This document shows, piece after piece, positions 44,293 to 56,300 of a stretch of 64,000 nucleotides of DNA (the stretch's first letter is position 1; each line of letters begins with the position of its first letter). The stretch spans positions 69,226,643-69,290,642 of the forward strand of contig OX377202.1 in NCBI GenBank assembly GCA_947396885.1. The letters are read 5' to 3'. A program made the position numbers and the translations under genes. A model generated the notes under the pieces. It saw only the letters and a program-made list of their open reading frames with translations, searched no databases and had not been told where the DNA came from. Source of the DNA: Heligmosomoides polygyrus polygyrus (taxonomy: Eukaryota; Nematoda; Chromadorea; Rhabditida; Heligmosomidae).

Positions 44293-45295
44293 AGATAGAA
44301 AACGATCATTTACGCGACAAGTCAAGCCTTCGTTTATGACTTCGTGACGGAATTCAAGAGCGCTCTTTGTAGGGCAGGCACTTAATTTATCATTTGCAAC
44401 CTGCCTCGAAACTTCACAGAGTTCAACTTTAAATGAGGATGTTGCTCTTTCAGGTGGAAGACTGTGTGGTGCCATGAGATTTTGCTAGAACTAGTCAAAG
44501 TTGCAACAGTTCTGATTGATCCGAAAATGCCTAAAAAAACCTGTTCATATTTTTTTAAACTGCGGAACAACTCGGCTTTTAAAACTTTATAGGACTCAAT
44601 TCCGTGCTATTAATAGATCTCTTTCAGCGACCATTGTTCCCAATTTGGCAGAAGTTTCACATTGAAGGGCGGATTTTAATGGATACAAAAATCACATAAA
44701 ATGAAAAATTACCAGACAATCTTGTCCCAAGCCAAGGCGACTATCACCCTTAAATCTATGCCACTGTACGACTACGCGTTCGGCTATCGAACATCGTGTT
44801 CGATATGGTCAGCATTTTTGCATCCGAATTTTAACCAACAAGTTCAGCTGTGTGAAGTTGTCAGGACCAAGAAATCTTCGCCGACAAAACCCTCAATCGG
44901 CAATTCTATGGTCATGGAGCTCTGAAGTACGGATACTTGGAGATCGGCTTTGCGTTTCAACTCCATACCAAGGCTGATTTTGACTAAGCATCTGATGGGT
45001 GTGCAGCGTTATCTACTGCTGAGTCGGAGTTCTGTGCCTGATTCATTTTGGTTGGTGCGTCCGTTTCCTTACTTCCGGCGCTGCGCCATCGTCTATGCAG
45101 CTATGCCTCGGATTCCGGATCTCCCTAGATACATACCTAACGTGTTGACCAGATTCCGTCTCCGATACGTTCCTCGAGGATCTAGCGAGAAGGTAGCGAC
45201 TGCTACATGGAGCTTCAGAACGTACTGACGTATAATCAGGATGAACTTGTTCACTGTGAAGGAGCGTTTTGAGTCCACTCGACATCTCTAGGATG
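44293..45295. other. Unassigned stretch
   Basis: Short open frames only. Minus-strand frames below 45285 could be further decayed LINE sequence but no RT motif is readable. Confidence 0.35.
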
Positions 45296-45299
45296 TCAT

Positions 45300-45500
45300 C
45301 TAACCATTTTCCTTTTTCCTAGGAAACATGTGATTGGAGCATAATCGAACGCTTTTGAAAAATCTAAACAAACAGCATCCGTATGTACGTTTCTTACAGT
45401 CAAAGTTCTTGGGCCAGTCATTTAGGGCCGTCAAAACTGCACTCTCTACCGATCTGCCTGGCAAAAAGCCGAACTGAGTTCTTGAGATTAACGGAATACA
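45300..45500 (-). mobile_element. LINE reverse transcriptase fragment (motif A)
   Basis: The minus strand reads ISRTQFGFLPGRSVESAVLT, ALNDWPKNFDCKK and, after a frameshift, DAVCLDFSKAFDYAPI. The last is RT motif A with the catalytic Asp in LDFSKAFD. This is the finger/palm part of a CR1/jockey-like RT. It is broken on both sides. Confidence 0.75.
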
Positions 45501-45579
45501 TACGTGCACTCTTCTGCCGGTATCATTTCTCAGATTACAATTGTCTAATTCGTCGCAGCAAGACATTGCCATATGTCAA

Positions 45580-47635
45580 AGCTGCAAATGTCTCCCTTTG
45601 AAACTGAACCTTGAAGAGTGCTGTCACTTTTTATAACTGTATTAGCTTTTCATGCATTCGTCAATGTTACAAGAGCTCCTAGAAGCTGAATCTTTTGTTG
45701 TAATTTTAGTGTAATTACAGTATAATTAGCAACAGTAAAAAAGCTAGAAATCATCGGTGGCGTTCATGTTACATTCGAATGGGGTCATGCCGTACGGGAG
45801 ACCGAGCTTCAAAGAACCACGATGAACTCAATGGTTGCTGTTAAATTGTATGGCAAGAAATTTTTCCCCCTCTGGCACACTTCCGCATCTCAGCGGTACC
45901 TTGATGAGAAATACTTGCCCAAAGTTTCATGGAGGGGAATTTTTGATATGTGATTCCAGACCCTTACATGTCCGTTTAGTATCAGTGTTCATGTTCTTCT
46001 TTTTAGATTGTTCCCCAATACTCTTCAAGAAGTGTTGGCAATTTGGGCACTAGAGGATAAGACTCTTTCTTTAGATGCTGCAACTGTTTCATACCTTGTA
46101 GGATGTGTTTCAAAAGCGGATTATTGGTCAAATTGGACTTGTCTATATTTTGTTTATGTTATTTTCAGAGTTTATTTGGAAAAAGTTCGAACTCACAAAT
46201 CCATCTCTCTTTTTAAAGACAATTCAGGAGCTTTGAGCGCGTTTTGGAACGGCGTCGCTTAAAAGATCGGAAAAGAGGGTGAATAAGCCGGCCGACAAAT
46301 GGGAAGAATTGCCTGGAATATGCATTCACTCTTCACCATAGGCGACACCGACTCCTTCAGACGATGAACGTCTTCGTTGCTTCTGTCATCTTCCGCGTGA
46401 TGGCTCACCATCCGTTGGAGTCGCATGCACACCGAATTGAGGCTCTTGGTTCGCGTCGTTCCCCTGAGGTCACACAAACCTTCCATCCTTCCGGAAACGT
46501 TTATTTACGACCAGGATTGTCTGCGAAGGGTAAAATGCTGACCTGCCCATCGGCTGGCAACCGTAGGTCATAATTGTACAGGCAATGCATGCAGTCGGAG
46601 TCCCCACGATGCCCCGCCAAAGTGGAATACGTGCGTATCCCACGAAGCGATTGATCAATCCTCTATCCTGGGTGGACGTTGGTGATCGCTTCTTCTGGGC
46701 GGCAAACATCATGAGCTTGTTGTCGAGCGCTCAGTACGAGCGCCCTCATTTCCTGAAACCATTACTTGCTCCCCATATCTCCTTAAAGCGTATTAGTATT
46801 CCGGCGAGTTTAGGCCTGCATTTCTTCAACGTCTGTCTACCATTGGAACACGCTGTTAGTCTGCATCAACAGTGAAAATCGCCTTCCTTTCTCTTCTACA
46901 CTACTACTCAGCATTTCTTGAAGAAACTTGACTAAGGCATGCCGTGTCAAGTTTTTTCAAGAACCAGTGACCCATAATGACGTCAGTACAAAAAATGGGC
47001 TGAAAAAAATCGCCATATTGGGCTCATTAGTACTGAAAGCACTGTCACCCCGTTTATATGCAGTAGTGCACTAATAAAGCAGAACATACGCAAGAACGAT
47101 GGAAGTAGTACCGTAGGCAATGAGTTCTTCTGCTCTTCGATTATTTGTCAGTCTTGAACTCGTAGCGTCAGCTTGCCGTATATGAGCTATTTAATGCCGA
47201 ATATTAAGTATATTATTATTATGCCTATTAAATGCCGTATATGAGCTATTCAGTTTTGGCTCTTTCGCCCGATTGTATGTTCAACATATGTACGCGACTA
47301 GTGTGACTTCGGATGCTCTGCTCCATTTATTAGTCCGATTGATTAAGATTCCATCCGAACTGTTGGCAAAACCCCTCCCTCGACCGAGTCACCTCATCCC
47401 TTCTTCGTTGCGCAGTCCTAAACATTCGATCGTTCCTAAATCGAGAGCGTTCGGGATTTTTTACCTCTGGCTAGAAACATGTTGGTTTTTAATGCCAAGC
47501 GCCGCTCGCCTCGTATGACTAACTGGTTGAAATCCATAAAAACAATCAGTACTTCTCTGTGATTGGTCTTTAATAGTAAGTTTCAACCGTGTAGTGATGA
47601 CCATTTACTTAATTTAATGAAAACCAACGAATAGT
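45580..47635. other. Unassigned stretch
   Basis: Minus-strand open frames at 46712-46470 and 46486-46259 and a plus frame at 46585-46875 have no recognised motif. TAAATGCCGTATATGAGCTATT-like sequence is duplicated near 47173 and 47228. Confidence 0.35.
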
Positions 47636-47639
47636 GACA

Positions 47640-48010
47640 TGTCTTGGTGTTCTTTTGACATCCCGCGGAATCCACTCGGTTACTGTTCCGGGTTAGCGAA
47701 TTCATTTAACTTGACCCAAGCGACAGCTGATTCCCGAACGTCGCCGATGCTCGGAACTCCGGAGAGTTTCCGTCACTTGCGTATGACTTGTCACTCCAAG
47801 TATAGTCCTTTCGATTCCTCTTTGCGCGAAGCTGATTGCATATTCGTCTTGTTTCCGTAGGGTTCCGATTTCCAGGCGGCGTACTCTAGCACAAGACAAA
47901 CGGTGGAGTCGAATAGGTGGACCCGAATCCGAACGCCGTTCTTCTTCTTTACACATTTTCGCTTCCTTTTTCTCATGATCATCGTCTTCGTAAGACTCAG
48001 CTGCTGTGCT
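47640..48010 (-). mobile_element. RTE-type LINE 3' fragment
   Basis: Frameshifted minus-strand translation gives VRIRVHLFDSTVCLVLEYAA, DEYAISFAQRGIERTILGVT, TQVTETLRSSEHRRRSGI and WIPRDVKR. It matches the same ORF region as the 6.5-7.06 kb copy and continues slightly further downstream. Dead. Confidence 0.75.
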
Positions 48011-50390
48011 ACTGTCGAAGACGTTCAGCTTCAGTGAGGCGCATGTGGTGCAGCTGCCATCTGCAGATCTTCACTTCATCCCATTCCAGGTCATGCATGC
48101 TATCTTCGAGATTGCACTGTAGCGCTCTCGAATACTGTGGCGTGCGATAGAGGTGCCTATTGCCTAATGAGTCGACTGCCAAAGGAGGTTCGGGCTAGAG
48201 ACAAATGTGATCGCGGTAGTAATGACCGTTGGAGAAAGCGATGCCTTTCTCTTATCAGCATGGCTAAAACAGGGCAGGACAGGGCTCTTTCCTGCTTATA
48301 GACAAGCTGACTTGCCTGTGATGCAGCACCGTTCTTCATTAAACTACTAGTAGTATAATAGTAATAATAATAATGTTAGGAGTATAGTAGCGTTTGCGTT
48401 CCACGTCGTAGGATTTCCGTACATAACTGTAACAGTCAACAGTATGACAAGTACTAGATGAGCGGTATTAGATGTCTGAGCGAAAAAGCCGATTAGTGAG
48501 ACCCTCATCCTCTCAGCTAAGACATATACTGAAGCGAAAGAAGCGAGAATAAATGCAAGCAACGAGCGAGAGAGACACGCTGGTTTCAGATTGCATTTCT
48601 CCGTCTATCCCTCCTCGGTAACTGCACTGCTTTTCGCTATATACCTCAGAATTTCCTATTAGGAACTGATCTTGTCGCCAGCATCATGGCCATAGAATTT
48701 GAAGTAATCCATGCCTCTTCGGTAATATTTACACGGAGCATAACAACCTGTCACATCTGAATCTATGGCTAAGTCTTCGTTCTTCATTTTGCGTTCGCCT
48801 TCGCTATTTTCCCGCAATGTGTCCCGCATAATTATGTTTACAAGACTCAGCCCTTAAGGACTTTACCCTGAGCATTTCCAACACCATTAACGTGTGCAGA
48901 GAGGGAGCATGTGGTTAGCCCATAGTGCCTCTTACCTTCGTCGACAACAGCCAACGTTTTACAGGCTTGAATCGAATGCTGTTCTAAATATATATGGTGA
49001 TGATGGTCTCTTAAGGAGCGGACTCGTTCTTTAAGCACCTCAAATTGCGAAATCCATCTATAAAGAGTCCGACAGAGTCACACCATGTTGTTAACGCTGT
49101 AAGGCATCTGTACTCTATAATGAAGTCGCTCGACGGGGAGGAATAGGGCACATGTGTGGAACTAAACCACCTGAAATCTTATCTTCATCCTGCTATTCTC
49201 GATATTTACCGAGCAAAGCGTGAAAAGGGATCGGAGTGCCGGAGGAAGGCACTGTTCGCGAGCCGTGAGCTCAAGTTGAATCCTCTCACTTCGTTGACAC
49301 CTGCCACTCGAACTCTCGACAAACGTGAAGAACAATATGGAAGAAAAGCTAGACAGGAGGCGAAAGACTGCCAACACTCTTTCGATCATCTGTCCAAGCA
49401 GCCGCGTGATGTGGCTCCACCTCCGAGTAAACCTATGCGAGTCGACGATTGTCCTTGTTCTCCGCTAGACGTGAGGGGGTTTATAATATGTAAGTCGACG
49501 TCAAAGAGGCTGAAGGTGGCGCACAGTGCGCTGAAGCGGTCTTCTGAAGTGTACATAACTGGTGACCTCAAACCATGCTTTTCAGATTCGGCATCAGTGA
49601 TACCACCTTTAACGGGACCTATTGTTTGAACGTATCGTAAGGAAGCAGGAAAACTTGAGGCTGAACACCAAAAGGCCAGAGTGGACCTCGACCTCGAGGG
49701 ATGTTAACCGTTCATGGGAATGAACTCTAACCAGGTTGGCCGCCATGTTCGTCGCAGAGATGAACAAACTGTTGGTCTTCTGCATCATATACACATTTCG
49801 AATGCCAGCGGCGAGCCGGATGACAAGGGGGAGGAAGTGATACACATGGAAATGGTGCTGATGATGTGGCTCATAAGATCAGTGGGCATGGATCACTCAT
49901 GCATTGAAATAATTAGATGATACCGGCAGCTAGTACATATCTGTGAAACCCCGTGTGGAGCTCAAACAGTACACCACTGCAGTAAGAAAGCATAACCAAT
50001 ACAACGTCACTTTTCTCTTCGCGTTCAAAGGTAACTGCCCCGACTAAGTCTAATGTCATTTTATGTCCATTGACAATCTTCTCTGCCACATTCTCTTTAC
50101 ATCGTGCGCAACGTAGTTACGAATAATTTATGGAGCATGACCGCCGAGGGCTGGTGTACATTCACGTGTGGGTGTGATAAAAAGTCCTCAATAATGCTCG
50201 GGTTCTCGTACTTTCGCAGACAAACCACTCTTTTTCGGAGGATTCTGTGTCGTCGTGAAACACGAGACAAAAGGAAACAGTGACCGGGAATAATATCGCA
50301 TTCCATATATCAAGCCATTGGCTTGGACGTGCTCTTGAGTGTTCCGCACGGACACGTCCAGAATTGCGGCACTGCTAGCGTTTTCACAGT
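48011..50390. other. Unassigned stretch with a 157-codon open frame
   Basis: A plus-strand frame at 49156-49629 reads like real protein in part (DIYRAKREKGSECRRKALFA, QYGRKARQEAKDC, PPPSKPMRVDDCP) and may belong to a host gene or decayed element. I do not recognise it. A few more protein-like codons follow to about 49850 in another frame. Elsewhere nothing seen. Confidence 0.35.
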
Positions 50391-50399
50391 ACCTTCCAC

Positions 50400-50605
50400 G
50401 TCCGACTCCTGATGAATCTTGTCATCTTTGACGTTGTCGTAGACGAGCCGTTTCTTGAGCGTAGCCAAGACTGTTACAAGTATTTACTGCGGCTTACGCT
50501 TCGGCGTTGTCATCCTCTTCAGAGCCTGGAAAATTCGAAGTCATTCGAGAAACTACCTTCCCAAATGCAATTTCATTCCGCAGAAATAATTCAACGGGCT
50601 AAGAG
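50400..50605 (-). mobile_element. Solo Penelope-like terminus with hammerhead remnant
   Basis: Same layout as the 9.7-9.87 kb end of the PLE: AAGTCGGACGTGG-like sequence, an AATCTTGG-like block, the hammerhead region, then GAATTTTCCAGGCTCTGAAGA on its 5' side. No RT or nuclease nearby, so only the terminal (pLTR-like) part remains. Confidence 0.65.
50472..50545 (-). ncRNA. Degenerate hammerhead motif
   Basis: Stem I GGCT with AGCC and core CTGAAGA are intact. Stem II (GGATGACAACGCC) no longer pairs fully, GAAA is GAAG and ACGTT is GCGTA. Probably inactive. Confidence 0.5.
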
Positions 50606-50609
50606 ATCA

Positions 50610-51480
50610 TGCAAACGACTAGCTAGGATAATAGGACAGATAGAGTGACGATGGACTGGACTCCGCATCTTAGGTTAGCCTTGACTTCCTACGACGTCAT
50701 TTTCGTAGTTTCTGAGTCTCTTGCATGTGAGGTTTCTCAAATGACTTCGGCTTTTCTAGGCCGCAATAGAGACATGTAACAATCTTGGCCGCACTGAAGA
50801 AGCTGCCTCTCTGCTAGCGTTTTCGTTTTCACATGCTAGCCGCACTTATCTCCCTGGACAGTAGACGTTCCGCTCCCCTTGGGCCACTCCTCCTTGAGCT
50901 ACATAACTTTGAAGTGATCGTGAAAATCGAAATCCGCCAGCCGCGCAACGACTTTGGTAGGGTCAGCACTTGACCAGTCCACAGAGGATTTCAGTGTCGT
51001 GCCAGTCTGAGCTGAGCCGCTGGGTAGGGCATCGCTTTGGACAGCTGCTCCCGCGCACTCCCTTTCGCCGCTTCCCCGCCGATCCTTCTGTAAGGATACT
51101 TTCGACGGAACGACTACAACATCTACCAGCCGATAAGCTGGCCAGGGGGTTCCTCCACTTCTCTCCGCTCAACCTCCTGATCGATTTGCCTGACTTTCTA
51201 AGCTGCAGTTGTCGCCGAAATTCAATTACTGACTGATAACGTCTTCCCATGGGCTGCGAAACTCATTCTTTCCGTCCCGCTTAAAAATGCAAAGGATAAT
51301 TCGGCTTTGTTTTTCTTCGAGGGCGAAATAATCGGCTGCTCCCAGTATTCTATGTATGACGGCATTCCTTTTCAATTTATGTTTCGCAGTAGCAAGTCAC
51401 GTTTCCACATCTCGCTCCTATCTATTGCGCAGCACTAACACATCTAGACCTCTGGATGCTCTAGCAAGGGATGACAATGA
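50610..51480. other. Unassigned stretch
   Basis: 50963-51250 is open on both strands (95 and 88 codons) with no recognised domain. Confidence 0.35.
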
Positions 51481-51482
51481 AC

Positions 51483-51806
51483 TATTGAGTGTTATACGCC
51501 ACTGTCTAAGAAGCACCGTAGGGGTCTTCCAATTTTCTGCGGACGTCTGCGTAGGTCAAAAATTGCAAAATAACTGAGCAGACTGTAACTCCGCTACTTT
51601 TCCTGTCCCAAATCTTTTGCAGGTTAGATTCCAACCGTGACATGGATATTGAACCGCACTGAAGTGATACGGTTTTTTGCAATTTTCGACCTACCCAGAT
51701 GTTCGCAGGAAATTTGAAAACCACTACGGTGCTTCTTAGACAAACCCCTACAACCCTCAATAGGCCACTTTTAAAATTGTCATCGGAAGTTCATTGACTT
51801 TCATTT
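51483..51806. mobile_element. Short foldback, relative of the 1-2477 element
   Basis: 51560-51806 aligns with 2235-2477 (TTTTGCAGGTTAGATTC, AAACCACTACGGTGCTTCT, GAAGTTCATTGAC). 51505-51575 is the inverted terminus (GTCTAAGAAGCACCGTAGG) joined directly, giving arms of about 75 bp. It looks like an internally deleted version of the big foldback and lacks the tRNA-like module. Confidence 0.75.
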
Positions 51807-51929
51807 TAAGTACAGATAAAACGGTGCAGCGAAAAGTATGAAAAAGAACCGATTTTATTTATTAAGGGCCAGAGCTAATGCGGTGTGTTAACCGAATTTT
51901 TCCTCGCAGTCCTGCTAGTTTGGGTGCGT

Positions 51930-52170
51930 TGCGCACTCAGGCACTTGGAGTACGTATCGGCTGTCTCGTGAACCCGATACCAAGTTCCTGGTTCGGATTT
52001 CCCGACCAGGCCAACCAAGCCGTCTATCCCTCCGGGGTCGACGAAGTGGTCCTACTTGCCTGAAAAGTGTGAAACACTCGTTTGCAGATCGGCTGGTTAC
52101 CGTAAGCCAAATACGCATTCCAATGGCGCCATGACACTCCATAGAAGTATTATGCATGGTGCTTCCCAAA
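51930..52170 (+). mobile_element. SINE-like repeat S, copy 2
   Basis: Aligns with 34655-34890 through GGTTCGGATTTCC, AACCAAGCCGT, ATCCCTCCGGGGTCGA and AAATACGCATTCCAA in order. Non-coding. Confidence 0.65.
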
Positions 52171-52577
52171 AAGGGATTGAGTAACGCCGTCCTCTAGCCT
52201 CTTCATCCTACATTCCCTTCAGTGTCATATTGTTGAAGGACTACTACTTTTCGCATTCGCAGAGTGGGATCCAAATCTACACCTCATTTTTCGAAAGCAG
52301 GTGTGTACTAGCTGTGCAGGCTGCACACTTTACTGAGAGCCAACTTGGCTTGGACTCCAGCGCGTATTCCCCAACAGCCGGAGTAGCTGCATTAGGCTAT
52401 GCACCCCCTTTGCGATTTTTGCGAGCTCTACATTGCTCTCTGATTTTCTTAATCAAAGCCTAGACAACAAATATTAAGTAACTTGCAAAAAGACTGACCC
52501 TTTTCGTGACTGACAACATTTTTTTGAAAGTATAAGATTCTCCTCTCTTCTGCTGTTTTATAAGAAAGATGCTCCAC

Positions 52578-52595
52578 AGTTTCGTAGAGCGTGAT
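52578..52595 (+). repeat. RTE target-site duplication, left
   Basis: AGTTTCGTAGAGCGTGAT is repeated exactly at 53262-53279. Confidence 0.9.
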
Positions 52596-53261
52596 CCTAG
52601 ACTGCCAAAGGAAGGCGATCGAAAAGGCGAAAGAATTCCGCTACCTCGGAGGTGAACTATCTGAGGAAGGAAGTGTGGAGCAGACGGTCTATCTGAGGAA
52701 GGAAGTGTGGAGCAGACGGTCGGGGGAACGATAAATGCAGCATGGCTTAAATGGAGGGAGTCCACAGGAATACTCTGCGACCGTAGGTGCTCCAGGACAC
52801 TCAAAGGCAAGCTATACAGAGCAGTAGTGAGGCCTGCTCTCCTTTACGGCAGTGAGTGCTGGGCCCTATGTAAAGCGCAGGAGCGGCAGCTGCGCGCGGC
52901 GGAAATGAGGATGCTCAGGTGGGCTTGTGGATGGACCCGTCGGGACAGAGTGCGAAATGAGGATGTTAGGGCACTGATGAAGACAGCCCCGATCCAGCTG
53001 AAGATGAGGGAGCAGCGACTGAGGTGGTACGGGCACATCCTTAGAAGACCAGAGGATCATCCCATCAGGTTGTCCCTAAATTTCGAAGCACCCGGAAGGC
53101 GTCCGAGAGGAGCACCAAGGAAAAGATGGAAGGACGTCATCAAGAGAGATCTCGCCGAACTCGCGCCACGTCGGACGACGCCCTTGAGGTGCCGACGGAT
53201 CATGAGAACAGCGGACCCTGCGGCTGCGCGGGACTAAACGCTTAGGAGAAGAAGAAGAAGA
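52596..53261 (+). mobile_element. 5'-truncated RTE-type LINE with 18-bp target duplication
   Basis: The exact 18-bp duplications bound a 666-bp unit that begins inside the ORF (FRYLGGELSEEGSVEQ) and ends in (GAA)n at 53247-53261. A segment of about 33 bp (TATCTGAGGAAGGAAGTGTG...) is tandemly duplicated near the 5' end (about 52659-52721), shifting the frame. Perfect duplications and a long open frame indicate a comparatively young insertion. Confidence 0.93.
52707..53237 (+). CDS. RTE ORF C-terminal fragment
   Basis: A 176-codon open frame: INAAWLKWRESTGILCDRRC, LKGKLYRAVVRPALLYGSEC, AEMRMLRWACGWTRRDRVRN, MREQRLRWYGHILRRPEDHP and GRRPRGAPRKRWKDVIKRDL. This is the region after the RT palm in RTE elements. 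It belongs to a different RTE subfamily from the 40.6-kb copy but is parallel along its length. No catalytic residues are included, so it is non-functional alone. The natural stop is at 53237. Confidence 0.85.
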   Translation: MEQTVGGTINAAWLKWRESTGILCDRRCSRTLKGKLYRAVVRPALLYGSECWALCKAQERQLRAAEMRMLRWACGWTRRDRVRNEDVRALMKTAPIQLKMREQRLRWYGHILRRPEDHPIRLSLNFEAPGRRPRGAPRKRWKDVIKRDLAELAPRRTTPLRCRRIMRTADPAAARD

Positions 53262-53317
53262 AGTTTCGTAGAGCGTGATACGAAGCAGTAGCAATGTTCG
53301 ACTGGCTTGATTCTTTA

Positions 53318-53355
53318 AGGCTCTGAAGACGTCGATCCAGCCAAAACGTTAACCC
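53318..53355 (+). ncRNA. Hammerhead-like remnant
   Basis: GGCTCTGAAGA (53319-53329), then a degenerate stem II, then GCCAAAACGTTAACC. It matches the PLE hammerhead layout (CTGANGA core and ACGTT), but stem II is broken and GAAA is AAAA. Possibly a lone PLE end, just outside the RTE insertion. Confidence 0.35.
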
Positions 53356-53379
53356 TAAAGCAGTTTCAACCTCATGATG

Positions 53380-56300
53380 AACTTAGGAAATCTATAGAAA
53401 ACCCGTGATACGAAGGCGGTAATAATCTACCCCAATTTATAAACCCGCCTTCGTTGAAGCAGTTGCAGCTAACCCTCTCGTTGGTGGGGGAATTTGCTAG
53501 CTGACAGTTATTTTCCTCATCGCCCAATGTCGGGAAAAAATGCACTAACTAATGGTGATCACTAGACTACCTATTCTTTTGGTTGAGTATTGTACTCAAT
53601 GATGTTGATCAACGACAATTTCGAGCGCGACAAGCATGCGAAAAAAGACATTGTCGTGAAGATATTGTGCTGCTCGGTGTCTCGCATTACCTGAAAAATC
53701 GCTTGCACACCGCAATTACCGGAGTGCAGAGAGGAAACGAAAAGGAAGCAATTTCACTACTGCTACGGGTAGTTTGGTTTTTCCCAGGTGCTGTTCGCAG
53801 CGGAACTACTGTGAGCAGAGCAGCGTCGCCCACCGTCACGGAAGGCATACCGGCTGGAAGGAGAGCATTTCTCGAGAGGAAATTCAAGTTTGGACGGGCT
53901 TCCCCGTTTTCTCCTGGTTGATGGATTTAGGTTTGTGGGTGCCGCAACATGAAACCATGAATCTTTTCATTCATGATCAGTTTCTGCTGTTTTAGGGCCG
54001 CAGAGTTGTGATGGCAAGAGCGTCAGTCTTACTTTGCTCGCAAAACTGAGGGGTTTTCTATCTGCGAATCTATTTTCCAAGCAGTGACTTCGCCATGCAG
54101 AAAGGAATAATGGAGGTTACTATCAAGTGGACCTCTGTCAAAGGAGAGTTTCGCGATAGGTGGACGATAGCGGCAGTGTGGCATCGGGGATCAGAGAGAT
54201 TTTTTCTTATGGTCATTTGGTACCTGTTTCTGCTTTCCCTTTTGGGGAGAAACGACCATGATTAGCAAGAAAACAGAAATATCACTGCGCAGAGATTTTA
54301 CCTTAGAAATCCAACGACCAGCACTTCAGTCGTTCACAAAATCGCGAACTGAAAAGGAGTAGAGTGTTTCAATTTCAAAGAAGGCAGTAGTCTTCTGCTC
54401 TGTTTCACTAGAAATTGCGCCATACATTCATCGATTGTGCCGCATTGTGCTTATAGCTCTTAAACCTCCATCATCATACGTGTACCTTGTTTTTGGAGAC
54501 AGGAAAACGAAAATCTTATTGTAAACGTTATGATGAGATCGCTATTCACTTCCTCAACACGTCTCAAGGTTTACTCGGTAGCCGTACTATTTTTGAGCAA
54601 GGTGGACCGGCAGATATAATGGAGGATTATGATGGTTAAGTACCTTGCATCTTAGAGAAATCGAGATTTTCCAGGAAGTCTGAGTGAAGACTTGAAGTTT
54701 GCCACTTTTTGGTAGCCTTTTCCCAAGAGGCTGACCTTTCTTGAAAAGCATGATGTACGTACGTGGCAGAAATTTGAAAAAAAACACTAATAAGTAATAG
54801 ATCATTTGTAGACAATGCCGAGATTTTGCGAAGAGAGAGCATTCAAAGGAGATTACTAACAAGTAAAATCTTCTGTGTATGACTACTTTTCATGCAGCGT
54901 ACAAGTATTTTTTATTAAAGCATTTTTTGAGATAGTGGACAACTCAGATGATGTCTTCGAAATCTTCTGTTTTCTGGCCTCTCTTGTTTTTCTGTTTTTT
55001 CTAAATTTGAAAATGTCGCTGAAATTTCCGACAACGCTTATTTGCATGCACCTTCTGACTGCCTGTCTGTTAGTTCGTTAAGAGGCATCCCTTCAATTTC
55101 CCGTCGCATGTAATGCATAGTGGCGCTGGGATTCTCTGAAAGGCCTTGATACAGATTTTGCTCCTTTTTACCCAACATGCGTTGTAGGCAGCAGCGGTGC
55201 ACTCCTCACTGTTCACGGGAGCAATTCCATTGTACACCAACTACTCTGAGGGTCACGAGGTGAAAAAGGCGTGGGGAACTGAAGCAGTTGTTAGCACCTC
55301 TATCCGAAGCCGCTTGGGCAAGCGAAACCTTTGCTTACTACAAATGATGCAGAGGGATGGTTTTCGCAACGTGTTGACTTTCTTACCGTAGCGTAATTAC
55401 GTATTACAGTTAATTCTCAAAGCTGGTGTGACTCCTTCGGCCATGGCTTTGTGCATCATATCAGCAGAAAAAAGATGCGACAAAATTACAATTTTGAATC
55501 AACAGCCTTAGAAGAATGTATGAGACAAAAGGGTGTCGACTCCTAGTCAAAGTCAACAACAACATGATTCCGTTTCGAGATCACCAGAAGTGATTTCAGA
55601 AGATCAATATACAATTAATCTAGCAGGACCCAGAGACCACACAAACCTTTGCTTAGGGCTGGACACCAATATCAGGAAGAATCATACCTGATTCTGTTTT
55701 TCCTATAACGGTACTATGCCTTATTTGAAAACTTTAAACATGAGCCAGGCATCACGGCTGGGGAAGTAGGAGCGCTAGTGTTACTCGTTTTTCACGACCA
55801 AACGCTTGGATTCTGTAGCGTTTTCCCTTCCACCTCGACCGATTTTGAAATTTCTATCGCCGCACGAATAGTACTCCGTGTTGAACAACTAGATGAAAGG
55901 ACTAGGACAAGAAGTTTAGCAATCATTAGCAGACCCTAAGGTGGTGATTTTCTCAAAACAAAGTTTTCGTCCAAAAAAAAGTCGTTCAAATATGTACGGT
56001 TCCACCTCGCTTTTCCGCACTCGTCGCAATGCATAGGCTGGGTCGCCTCGAAGTTGTCCTAGTTTTGTGAGCGGGATGACATCGCCCTCTGAGAAGGATT
56101 TGCTCCGCTCTGTTTCTCAACGTCGTGTAGAGATGTAAACTTATGATGACGCTATTCGCAGAATCTTCGTGATGCCAACAAGATTGGTATCCATAGCCCA
56201 TTGTTCCTCCTATGCCTCAATTGTGCGTACTACGTGTGATAGGGCACATTTCAGTGAGTTCAAGGCCGATGCCCAATTGGGGCAGACTCTTCCAAGCTTT

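Noticed and set aside
53583..53960. FLYWCH zinc-finger gene
   Set aside because: Only a short frameshifted stretch (GRASPF then LLVDGFRFV) fits; the Cys/His residues are not visible.
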